Assembly: GCA_020137815.1 (NCBI GenBank)
Contig: CM035356.1
Location: forward strand, 6,878,880-6,942,879
Source: Hormiphora californensis
Lineage: Eukaryota > Ctenophora > Tentaculata > Cydippida > Pleurobrachiidae
Direction: 5' to 3'
Length of the DNA: 64,000 nucleotides
The notes under the pieces are model-generated. The model was not told where the DNA came from. It made no database searches and saw nothing but the letters and a program-made list of their open reading frames with translations. A program made the position numbers and the translations under genes. Shown one piece after another: positions 35,301 through 44,678 of the stretch (the first letter of the stretch is position 1; the number at the start of each line of letters is the position of its first letter).

Positions 35301-38300
35301 CCTGCCGACGAACCTCCCTGCCGACGGGTCGGCAGGGAGGTCATTCGGCAGGGAGGGCGGGATATAGGGGTATAATGTCCTACGTGCCGACGAGATTGGG
35401 ATGAGATCGCCGTCGGCACGTAGGACATTTGACCCCTATATTCCGCCCTCCCTGCCGAAAACTGACTCCGAGAAAGTATTCGGCAGGGAGGACATTTACC
35501 CCTCATATTCACCCTCTGTACCGACGATCGGCAGGGAGGATATTTCACCCCTCCTTTTACCCTCTGTACCGACGATCGGTAGGGAGGGCGTTTCACTCCT
35601 TCTGTGAGCTCGAGAATTTGGCCGGCAGGCCAAATACGAAGAGTTCACTGTGTATTGTTCCTCTGAGTATCGTTAGGGTTAGGGTTAGGGTTAGGGTTAG
35701 GGTTAGGGTTAGGGTTAGGGTTAGGGTTAGGGCGGTGGTTAGGGTTAGGGTGGTGGTTAGGGCGGTGGTTAGGGTGATGATTAGGGCGATGGTTTGGGTT
35801 ATGGTTTCGTTGGCACAGAGGGTGAAAAGGAGGGGTAAATGTCCTCCCTGCCGATCGTCGGTAGTGAGGCTGAAAAGGAGGGGTAAATGTCCTCCCTGCC
35901 GACGGCCCTACTTGCCGATCGTCGGTACAGAGGGTAAAAGGAGGGGTAAAATGTCCTCCCTGCCGATCGTCGGTACAGAGGGTAAAAGGAGGGGTAAAAT
36001 GTCCTCCCTGCCGACCGTCGGCACAGAGGGTAAAAGGAGGGGTAAAATGTCCTCCCTGCCGACGGCCCTCCCTGCCGATCGGTAGGGAGGTCCGTCGGCA
36101 GGGAGGGCAGAAAATAGGGGTATAATGTCCTACGTGCCGACGGCGATCTCATCCCAATTTCGTCGGCACGTAGGACATTATACCCCCATATCCCGCCCTC
36201 CCTGCCGACGGACCTCCCTGCCGACGGGTCGGCAGGGAGGTCCGTCGGCAGGGAGGGGGTGACTCGACGTGCGATAAGATGCACTGATTCGAAACACGAT
36301 TCGGACGTAGTTGATATACCTTTGAAAAATTTTCGTAACTTTTTTTTTACAAAATTTTACAGAATGATTGGCAATGCTTTGATCGGTGCTCCCCATGAAT
36401 TTTCAGAGAAAAAGATACATATTTTGAAATTCAAATTCTTCTTCACCCCGCTTAAAGTGCCCCGATTCGGTATGGTAACACGTATCGGTTCGTTTCGAAC
36501 CGTCTAATTAGCAGCAAGACATGCGATAAGATGCGCTGATTCGATAAACGATTCGGACGTGGTTGATATGTTCGCAAAAGGCAAGCTTCCCCTCGTCCGA
36601 CCCGAAGTTGGAATCATATGGGTTTAGTTTGTCGAACCGGCAAGTTGCTAACATTTTCAAATCTTCACTACTTCTCAAATGATCCCATACTTTCAGTCTA
36701 ATCCCAAAATCCTATTAAAAATAGAGACAAAAATAACGGCACCAAACTGTGAAATGCCCTTGCATTAGTGCGAGTAGAATAAAATCAATTTTCTATCTAA
36801 AGGCCGAGTTTATAGCAAGAAAGGACTATTTTACAACGAATTCTCTGGTTAGTATGGTAACCAACTCCGTTGTCATGGTAAATCAATCGAACTCTATCGA
36901 GTTCTATCGCCAGCAACTGGATGAAAATTTATCCATTTCATTATGCACAATGCACAGGCTTTGGTTACGAAGTTACCCCTTGCCAGCGTGTGCACGCGAA
37001 GGTCGCCCGGCGACAGAGTGTGAGGTGTCTTCGATACCAAGCACAGGCTTGTGTAACAAAAAGGGGCGTTTTTATAGCTTATTGTTCATCATAACCTGAA
37101 ATAAATAATTTTCATTACTTTCACAAAGGCTCAAAGTTTGAATATCAAATTTGCCAAAATTGTGCAGGGGCCACCCCAAAATTAATCTCTAAGTAATTAA
37201 TTAATTAATTTTGACTATTCCCACTTTCTGTAGATTATATTATATGTTTTATGCATGAAGAACATTCCTAGAAAGTTTCAAGTCGATATTTTAAGCAGAA
37301 CGGAAAATATAATTTAGTGCATGGGCAAACAAAATGGTGCAAGGGCACATGTTCAGGGGAAATTTGCACAAATTGTGCAAGGGCAAATTTTGATTAATTT
37401 GCCTATAATTAATTACCTAATTGATATATTAATCATACGGCTCTTCTAGTACTCGTAGTTATGCTACTAGAACATGCATAGAAAGTTTCGTGTCAAAATA
37501 TTAAACGGTGTGGACACAGTTCGATCATAAAGTTGGTGCAAGGGCTGCCCTTGCACCATTTGCCCTTGCACATTGCCTGCCCTTGCACCAAATTCCATTT
37601 TTTGCACGGCTCTAACTAACTAATTAATTAATTTTGACTATTCCCACTTTTCGAACATCATCTTTTATGATTGAAGAACATTACTACAAAGTTTCAAGTC
37701 GATATTTTAAGCAGAACGGAAAATAGAATTTGGTGCAAGGGCGCGGTGCAAGGGACAGAACACGCAATGTGCAAGGGCACGGTGCCCTTGCACCATTTTT
37801 AATTACCTATAATTAATTAATTAATTAAAAATTCAAAAATCCGCCAACGTCATGACACAAAGGAATACTACAAGAACATGCCTACAAAATTTCAAGTCGA
37901 TATCTCAAACGGTGTGGCCACAATCGTTGACATGTTTTTTGCCCCCCCCCCCCCCAAAAAAAAGACCTTTCTTTGTTCTTAATAGGGCCGGCATTTTTGG
38001 GTTTTTGTGCAAGGGCAAAAATTTTTTTTTTCTTTTTTTCGTTTTTTGCTGTTTTCTTCGGGTCGGAGGTGCCTGCCGGCACCTAAATAGTACCTTAGAA
38101 ATTTTTTAAATTTTTTGAAATTTTTGAAAATTATTTTCTTTTTCTTATCAGAAATGATCATGTAATCAATACATGGACATTGTATTTAACACTTAGAGGT
38201 GTTTAAGTATAGTATTTTAGACAAAAATAGGGTTTTATAGGCCAAATATGCTCTACCCCGATTTAACGGACACCCCGATTTAACAGACAAAACCCTTTCC

Positions 38301-38943
38301 CCTGAGGGTGCCGTTAAATCGGGGTCCGACTGTACTTGATATATTAGATTCCTGATACAAACAAACAAACAAACAAACAAACCTCTAATTCTCAAGTGAA
38401 GTGGTATACAGACTATCAAACCTCTAAAGTGAAGTGGTAACCGTTTCCCCTCCACTGACAGGATCTGAACTTTAACTTCCCTCGGGTTCACTGAGGATAC
38501 CTTGCACGTGACAACATCTGATGATTTGGGGAGGGTGGTGATGGTGGAACTCTCTGCAGTTCTCACAGACAGGAACTTCTTTCCATCCCTCTCTTCGCAG
38601 TGAAGGAACCCTGAAATGAGTTGTTGTGTTAGCTCGTCTTTTACTTTTTTTAGACGGCCATCTTCTCAGGTTAGAAGTTTGATTGAATAGCTACCCACTC
38701 GACCATGTCCTTTGCGTGAGCTGTAACAACGTTGTCGTGTACCAGTTTTAACGCAGTTAGCGATTTAAATATAAATTACCAGTTACCTAAATTAATTTAT
38801 TTAAACACCAATTAACGGTTACCTAAGAGTGCGGAGTAGACGGATCCCTCATGCAGGTGAACACCAGTTCCAAGCATTGACTCCCCTGCCTCAAATGAGC
38901 ATATCCGATCTCCCGGAACCACTTTCTTTGCTTGTGTAACCAT
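31356..38943 (-). CDS. EXOSC1: Exosome complex cap subunit CSL4
   Basis: Exons 38943-38823, 38610-38422, 31765-31616, 31480-31356 give 194 residues with all phases matching; human EXOSC1 has 195. N-terminal domain: MVTQAKKVVPGDRIC...SVYSALLG. S1 domain: VVTCKVSSVNPREVKVQIL, HFRGVVKKEDIRAKEKD, RPGDLVLARVISIGD, FLSTAENELGVV. Zinc-ribbon-like end: MIPVSWCEMLCPESKTKEFRKVARV; only the second pair of cysteines is obvious, as in the animal protein. CSL4 is one of three S1/KH cap proteins of the nuclear and cytoplasmic RNA exosome. The donor of exon 2 (g|gtttga) is weak. Intron 2 is 6.66 kb, against about 0.1-0.2 kb for the others, and holds a complete gene on the other strand and a 3.4 kb inserted element. 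The start lies 5 nt after an AG, 292 bp downstream of the DPY30 stop. Confidence 0.92.
31785..31888. repeat. (GA)n microsatellite
   Basis: Impure GA run in EXOSC1 intron 2, just upstream (sense TC) of the acceptor at 31766. More GA tracts follow at about 32000-32060 and 32170-32302. Confidence 0.9.
32310..33087. other. Non-coding intron sequence
   Basis: AT-rich sequence inside EXOSC1 intron 2, with a small palindrome GCCCGTTCGCCCTACGGGC at 32936-32954. No gene seen. Confidence 0.4.
33088..33348 (-). CDS. Small Ser/Arg-rich ORF, doubtful
   Basis: 86 codons starting MSSSSTPGAIRQRLSRSRRT, then YNRLRQRVQ and PVEYRNLQIGYIAAKF. Reads like a basic helical peptide but matches no family I know. It lies within EXOSC1 intron 2 on the same strand, so it might also be an alternative exon or chance. 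Confidence 0.25.
   Translation of the reverse strand: MSSSSTPGAIRQRLSRSRRTAAVRDYNRLRQRVQASQSTTTDSFTQSRPRVITPVEYRNLQIGYIAAKFSRDEFLEQHCTSMTLIS
33573..34551 (+). CDS. Calmodulin-like protein with four EF-hands, nested in EXOSC1
   Basis: Exons 33573-33641, 33827-33956, 34130-34245, 34384-34551 (TGA); phases 0, 1, 0. About 160 residues. Four EF-hand loops are visible: DVDENGMLDTEE, DRDEDGTIDYDE, DEDASGDVTLEE and DINRDGRICFSE. All keep the position-1 Asp and position-12 Glu; loop 3 has Gly at 6 and loop 4 a hydrophobic Ile at 8. Length and spacing match calmodulin/troponin C/centrin relatives, but the sequence is too far from calmodulin to be it. Likely a calcium sensor. The whole gene lies within EXOSC1 intron 2 on the opposite strand. 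The ATG is 7 nt after an AG preceded by TTTTGTTTAGTTTAG. Confidence 0.85.
35290..36255. repeat. Fold-back minisatellite CCTCCCTGCCGACGG
   Basis: Many direct and inverted copies of CTCCCTGCCGA(C/T)CG joined by AAAAGGAGGGGTAAA-type spacers, arranged symmetrically about the TTAGGG tract. It gives long spurious Arg/Pro/Ser-rich frames. Confidence 0.8.
35668..35800. repeat. Interstitial TTAGGG array
   Basis: About ten perfect TTAGGG units followed by degenerate ones (TTAGGGCGGTGG). It is the animal telomere repeat but lies internally inside a transposon-like element. Confidence 0.9.
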
Positions 38944-39234
38944 GTGAGCTAGAGATGTAGTGAGGAATGGGTTAGTTGGGGGGGGGGGGTGGGGGTCGTT
39001 AGGACTGCGATGAAAATAGAGGAGAAGTCAAGATGAGGAGGAGGAGGGGGTTTCAACACAAAAAAGACAACTGTTTTTTAGAGATCTGCTGTTGTAACTA
39101 AAGTGAGTGGACTGTTCTGTACAAAATACAAATAACTAGCGCATGCACTGACAGAGAGGGAAAGTGTTTCCATACATATTTTCTATTAAGTTTTCGGTGC
39201 AGAAAATATATAAAGTGTCCCATATATATCCCGG

Positions 39235-40012
39235 TTATTCTTCGTAAAGATGTTTGTTCTTTAGCAGAAAGGCAGCCAAGTATTCGATAGGATTTGCGGG
39301 CCTGAAAATAAAGTATTTTGAAAATCCGGAATAACAATTGTAATCAGAATCTTGATGTGCCAAAAGTTACGTTAGTTTGGTAAATTGAATACCTCTCTTT
39401 AGCTAGAACGCCCAGTCCCTGTAGCAGAATGGGTACTACAGTGTGATCGAGGTAGTTCCTGGTGGGCATAGCCTGAAGTTCATTCTTATCCTTACTACGG
39501 TTGGACGCCTCGACCTCGCCAGCAGCTAATTTCTGAAAAAGGGTGGATCGTGGAGTATAGTTAGGAAATTGTATCATATAAACAAAGAAATGATAAAAGG
39601 TGGAATCAATGAAATGAATGAACGATTGAAATGATGAGCTGTTCCGCCCTGTGTTGTGAGGCGCGTGGTTGTTAACAGGGAGGGACAGCGGGACGCGCAC
39701 GCACAAAATGATTCAACAATCCTCTTATCACAGAGTGACACGTCCGCGCGCTACGTAAAGTTATAATGTGGACTCTAAGAGAACTGCGGGACAAGGTTCT
39801 CCGGTGTGTTAGTTAACTTTTCAAAGTAGTAGTAAAGAGCAGCTGTAGTTGAAAGGGCAGCTGGGGTGTACAATTTATCATGATGGTTTGAAAATAATGA
39901 GAACAGGGCTAACATGAATGAGTGATTAAGCAGAAAATTAGGGTATTATATAAAAAGGTAGTTTTAATCATGTTAAAACACTTACATTTGCCGTATCCAA
40001 GGAAAGAGACAT
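39235..40012 (-). CDS. DPY30: DPY30 homologue
   Basis: Exons 40012-39986, 39532-39393, 39301-39235 give 77 residues. The core [26 protein letters not shown] and [14 protein letters not shown] matches the DPY30 dimerisation motif almost word for word. DPY30 is the shared subunit of SET1/MLL histone H3K4 methyltransferase complexes (binding ASH2L) and also occurs with AKAPs and in flagellar radial spokes. The N-terminus ([22 protein letters not shown]) is about 20 residues shorter than in humans, which is common in this family. The start ATG is 6 nt after CACCTTCTTCTAG. It lies 132 bp after the NOB1 stop and 291 bp before EXOSC1, all on one strand. Confidence 0.92.
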
Positions 40013-40144
40013 GACTGGCTAGAAGAAGGTGTGCTGGGGGTTAGGACATAATAAGAAACAACTCATGAAGAAAAACAACCAACTTTAAAACCCAAAACAC
40101 GAATAAATTAAACAGGTCAGATGATAAAAACAGATAATTCAAAT

Positions 40145-41005
40145 TCATCGTTTCTTCTTGTTCCCCGTTCTTCTTTTATTCTCGTTCGGATTCCCATGCC
40201 TCTGTGCAGTGTGCCGGTTAATAAAAGCCTTCGAATCAACACTAGTAACACCGAATGGGCTGGCTGTACCCTTAGCGTAATCACTGCTCATAACATCAAC
40301 TGAGCTACGGAATCCCTTCCCACCTCGACCCATTTTATCAGGCTGATCCTCTGTCAGCCAAGGTGAATTGACATCCCTTCCTCCCTTTGGGTTAGGCAGG
40401 GAATACTGAACTCCTCTCCTTGTCTTGGGTTTCCTACTGAGTTTCTGGTACCAGGTCACCCCATCTTCCCCAACAGTTACAGCCATTTTATTCAACGTTT
40501 TGTGGCCACACTGGCTACAGAAAACTCGGGTACAGTCCTTATTGATTGTAAAGCATGCTCCGCATTTTAGGACGTATGTTTTGGCATGTTTGATCAGGAC
40601 ACCGTCCATACTAACACAATGCAGGCCTATCTGAAGGAGCATGTTCTGGACTGCGAAATCTGTTGTAGCACACCCCACTCGGGTTGATTGGAGGGATTCT
40701 GTGTGTTTTATAGCAATGTTAGTAGGTGTGATCCAGTCGTCTTCGTTGTCATCTATATCTCCTTCATCTTCCTCTTCCATCCCTGCAAAAAAACAATTTT
40801 AATTTAAATTGTACAATAAAATACTTTTCGTGCGAGCGTCGGGCGACTGATTTGATAAAAAGCTATATACTATATTTAGTCCAAAAACCAATTAAATAAA
40901 TTAGTTTGGATGCCCGGGCCCATGTGGTGTCACGGGGGTAACACCTTGTTATCCTTCAATCTGTCTATCTTTATCTATCTCTCTCTCACTCTCTCTCTCT
41001 CTCTC

Positions 41006-41053
<48 letters not shown>

Positions 41054-43219
41054 TATTTCTCTCTCTCTCTCTCTCACTGTTTCTTTCACTATATCTCTCT
41101 TTTTTCTCTCTCTTATTTATCTCTCCGTCTTTCTTGAATATATCTCACCATTTCTATCCTAATTTCCTTTGCCTTTATCTCTCTCTCCATCATTTATGAC
41201 AGTAGCCTAAAGGTGTTACCCCCGTGACACCACATGGGCCCGGGCATCCAAACTAATTTATTTAATTGGTTTTTGGACTAAATTTCTGTTCTTTTTGGTG
41301 TAAAATAGAAAAAGCTATTTTTTCGGAATTTTTCGAATTTGAATAATTCATAAATATGCAAATAACGGCTTAACGGTGCAAGATAGAGATTTTTGTCCCG
41401 AGTAAGACCCCCCATAAACCGACCATTCCGCGTCGATTAAGAATGGTTTCAAGTTTCTATGACCTTCGAGTCGTGTCATATCGCGGCCATGGTTTAAATG
41501 AATATTTAATGACTAATTAATGAATAATTAATGAACTATGGCGATTTCGAAGTTCTCACACAGCTATTACCGAGCGCAATGATGTAAGGAACCACTGTTC
41601 CAAACGGCAAGTCTCTACTATTTGTGGTTTAGGAGAACACTCAAAGATAAAAAAGCGTCCTCCTCCCCCTCCCCTCCCCTCCCCTCCCCTCCCCCTCCTT
41701 ACATTTTTGCATTTTGGGACCCCTCTGGCAAATTTTTACCTTACATCCGATCGTTCTGAAAATTTGCATGCCTCTTCTCCTATATGAGGGCCCTTAGAGT
41801 ACAAAATTTCAGCTCTCTACTTCATCTGGAACATGCTTTTTTAAAGCATCAAAAACCTCGAAATCTGCAATGGTATATAGTAGCACTGGCAGGTTTTCTC
41901 GCGCTTGTGTGTAGAAGTAGTGCGTGTGCTCTCTCTCTTGTTTTTGAGTTAGAGGGTATTTCTAAGGTGGGGGCTCTGCCCCCACACCCCCGTTTATGGT
42001 GGGGGCTCTGCCCCCACACCCCCCTTTCGGGCCCGGGGCACTTGCCAGTGCTATGATATTTCGCGATTGGTAAAAACTCATTTTTCGCTGATTCATAATT
42101 ACCTTTGCAGGGAGCTAGAATGTTATCAATTTGTTGTTGCTGGTGCTGTTGTTGATGTGGTTTTCCTACAGTAGTCCAGCCTTCATCTAGCTCACACTGA
42201 TCCAAAGACTCCACCAAACCCTCTTCTTCAACCTCTTCTCCCATCTCCTCTTCCTCGTCCACTTCTTCTGTTTCACATACTGATGTTGTTCTACTCACAT
42301 CGTCTCCACCCTTTCCTCCACCAGGCATATAGAAACCTGGGCGGGAGATGTTCTTGTTTTCATTCGAAAAAGTAGTACATTGAGTATATTATCACATAGG
42401 TCAAACCGGGCGTGAGGGGGAGCTGCTAGTTACAGTGGTGCTCCATCACAATGGCCGTTATCTAGCGGAGCACCAGTCACCACTGTTACTCTACCTGCTA
42501 GGTTGGTGACAAGATCGTCACCGAACCCTTGGTTAACTTTAATCTCTTTAACGGGATCAGATCGTAGATGTGAAACCGTCCCAACTATACTTTTCTCCAT
42601 ATCGTATGCCAGGGCGACCACTGAAACACCAAATGATCAATAAACAATTTGGATAAAAAGGTTCTTTCACTCCAGCATTTCAGCAAAAATAGAAGGAATA
42701 TCCGTGTAGAATAGAACCTGATAAATCAACAGTGGAAAGCGATCTGATATCCCCGGTTCTTTTTGCAAAGTCTCTGACAAACTCCATCGCAGCATCTGAG
42801 GGTTGTCGCTGTTCAATATCAAATGGTAACAATGATAACCTGAAATAATTGAAAGGTGGTAACAATGATAACCTGAAATAGTTAAAGGGTAACAATGATA
42901 ACCTGAAATATGATAGATGTTATCGTTACGGGGTAGTTAAAGATTGATTGGTTGTAGTGCGATTTGTAGGCAGATCCGATTTCAGTCAAGTGCAGTGGTG
43001 TTATATTGTACTAAGGAAGTGATGAATGGGGGAGGGGGTTGGCTGGGGTTGGCCCAAATTATAATCGTACCTTTGTCGTGTTGCTTCATCCCTAATCTCC
43101 AACATGACGCCAGGAGTTGTTACAACGCGAGATGTGAGACGATCAAACTTCATATTTCGAATAAGGGGTCCTGCATCCACGACCAGGCATTCCAAGAGAG
43201 AGGTACCGTCACCTAGCAT
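40145..43219 (-). CDS. NOB1: Pre-rRNA endonuclease NOB1
   Basis: Exons 43219-43071, 42839-42718, 42620-42495, 42336-42103, 40782-40145 total 1,269 bp, 422 residues (human 412), phases all matching. PIN nuclease: CLVVDAGPLIRN with the catalytic Asp, MLEIRDEATRQRLSLLPF, FVRDFAKRTGDIRSLSTVDL, VVALAYDMEKSI. An acidic, Gln-rich linker (EVDEEEEMGEEVEEE, QQQHQQQQ) precedes DDWITPTNIA, VGCATTDFAVQNMLLQIGL, and the four-Cys zinc ribbon LKCGACF...FCSQCGHKT. The end is Lys/Arg-rich (NKRRTGNKKKR). NOB1 cleaves 20S/18S-E pre-rRNA at site D to finish 18S rRNA. The ATG lies 7 nt after a long TC tract ending CCCTTTAG. Exon 2 has a triplicated acceptor. Intron 4 carries a MITE. Confidence 0.94.
40874..41284. 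mobile_element. MITE with 75-bp inverted repeats in NOB1 intron 4
   Basis: Arms ATTTAGTCCAAAAACCAATT... through GGGCCCATGTGGTGTCACGG and their complement; the interior is mostly a TC microsatellite (40980-41070). Confidence 0.8.
41966..42042. repeat. Tandem fold-back GGGGGCTCTGCCCCCACACC
   Basis: Two copies of a 34-bp unit, each a potential GGGGGCTCTGCCCCC hairpin, near the end of NOB1 exon 4. Function unknown. Confidence 0.7.
42826..42915 (-). repeat. NOB1: Three tandem copies of the NOB1 exon 2 acceptor
   Basis: On the minus strand the unit (C)TATTTCAG|GTTATCATTGTTACC occurs three times, AG to AG 30 and 33 nt apart. Both spacings are multiples of three and contain no stop, so use of the two upstream sites would add 11 or 21 in-frame residues (RLSLLPFNYF-type). 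Confidence 0.85.
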
Positions 43220-43232
43220 TCTGTCACTAAAG

Positions 43233-43254
43233 GGAGAGGGAGGGAGAGAGAGAG

Positions 43255-43328
<74 letters not shown>

Positions 43329-43333
43329 GGAGG

Positions 43334-43404
<71 letters not shown>

Positions 43405-43410
43405 GAGAGT
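43233..43410. repeat. (GA)n array upstream of NOB1
   Basis: TC on the NOB1 sense strand, ending 10 bp before the start codon, so it doubles as a very long pyrimidine tract before the AG at 43227-43228. Confidence 0.9.
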
Positions 43411-43570
43411 GAGAGACACATTTAAAAACAGCCAGATACAAGAAAGGTAATAAAATAAAAAGTATTTAATATAAACAAATATATATTCTACAACTTAAGT
43501 TCTTTTAACATGCAAACTAGCTATATATTCTGTACATGCAATATAATTATTAAGAAGACTATCGGCTATA

Positions 43571-43744
43571 CAGTCGGACCCCGATTTAACGGCACTCTCG
43601 GGGGAAAGGGTTTTGTCCGCTAAATCGGGGTGTCCGCTAAATCGGGGTCAAATATTGTTAATTTCCTATATATCGGGGGAAGATTATGCTGCCGTTAAAT
43701 CGGGGTGCCGCTAAATCGGGGGCCGTTAAATCGGGGTCCGACTG
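43571..43744. mobile_element. Short TA-flanked MITE of the CAGTCGGACCCCGA family
   Basis: 174 bp between TA duplications, same ends as the 34973-38332 element, with internal repeats of (C/T)TAAATCGGGG. Confidence 0.85.
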
Positions 43745-43939
43745 TATTTATAATAAGCAGTCATTTATACCCTTTCTTAACCCAAACATGCAAAACAAAC
43801 ATGTCTTACCGGTCTTACTAACTCTACAAATATCTTGGTAATTCTACAAAAGACAGATTGTGTAAATTAAACTGTATTACTATTTCACCATTTTATGTGT
43901 GCAACTAAAACTAAGTTTGTCAAACTAAAAACACTGATT

Positions 43940-44110
43940 ATTTCAGTAATCTCTATAAATTACCCCATTCTCCTCTAAAACCTTGGCCCCAGTGGCCTGA
44001 TTTCAGCAACTGTCATCTTTATAAATTACCCCATTCTCCTCTAAAACCTTGGCCCCAGTGCCCTGATTTCAGCAGCTGTAATCTTTATAAATTACCCCAT
44101 TTTCTTCTGA
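43940..44110 (-). repeat. Tandem copies of the end of the small membrane-protein gene
   Basis: A unit of about 71 bp containing GAGAATGGGGTAATTTATAA and GCTGAAATCAG occurs two and a half times. The first copy holds the last codons and stop of the 44069-44503 gene. Confidence 0.8.
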
Positions 44111-44503
44111 TACTTTGGCGCTCTGGTTTGCAACCACTACCCCGTTAAAAGTGTTCTTGGAGGCCAGATAGTAGAGCCTCATTTGGAGTATGACGTAGAG
44201 ACAGTAAGAGAGTAGGACAGTCAGCATTACCGACACACCAACTGAGGTAATTAGTCTAATTAATTATCTAATTAGATGGGATCATTCGGGATTACATAAT
44301 ATCGATAGAAAGTCAGGACTCAGAAATAAATGGATATTATAGATGCTGAACAGGAAATTGACATCCTATTTATCATCTTTGATAAGGGGGCTCGTATTAT
44401 AGAACACATTATCAAATGATCAGTGTTAATGTAAATCCCCCAAAAACTTACCGAATGTGAAAGTCAGTATCCTATAAATGTCACTGGAACCACAGTCGCA
44501 CAT
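44069..44503 (-). CDS. Small single-pass membrane protein
   Basis: Exons 44503-44452 and 44241-44069 give 74 residues: MCDCGSSDIYRILTFTFG, then one hydrophobic helix (VSVMLTVLLSYCLYVILQM) and a polar tail NQSAKVSEENGVIYKDYSC. In-frame stops lie just upstream of the ATG, so the start is secure if the exon is real. I do not recognise a family. It is divergent from the receptor-like gene at 44679. Confidence 0.45.
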
Positions 44504-44678
44504 GTCACTGATGATTTCACCTCATTACACCTGTAGGTGTATTGTGGTACCGGGCGGTGGTCATGTCCTAAATAAACAAATCACAGAGTGTGTTAGCAGT
44601 TAGAATCACAGAGTGTGTTAGCAGTTAGAATCACAGTTAGACACACTGTCATTGTGCTTTGTGTGGTTTGTGGTTGTT

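Larger units (their letters stand above)
34973..38332. mobile_element. 3.36 kb TA-flanked element, ends CAGTCGGACCCCGATTTAAC
   Basis: Terminal inverted repeats CAGTCGGACCCCGATTTAAC (left) and the complement (right), with TA duplicated outside. CAGTCGG-type ends and TA targets are known from pogo/Tigger elements. No transposase frame inside. The interior holds nested inverted repeats (CGAAACGAAC/GTTCGTTTCG arms at about 35090-35290 and 36480-36560), a GC-rich CCTCCCTGCCGACGG family, a TTAGGG tract, and repeats of GTGCAAGGGCA (37140-37990). It lies in EXOSC1 intron 2; two short relatives are at 43571 and 61259. Confidence 0.75.

Noticed and set aside
35668-35800. TTAGGG run as a chromosome end
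   Set aside because: Only about ten perfect units, followed by degenerate ones and by unrelated genes on both sides, so it is interstitial.
35219-36284. Frames of 125-218 codons in the fold-back minisatellite
   Set aside because: Pure repeats of the CCTCCCTGCCGACGG unit on both strands; no initiation or conserved sequence.
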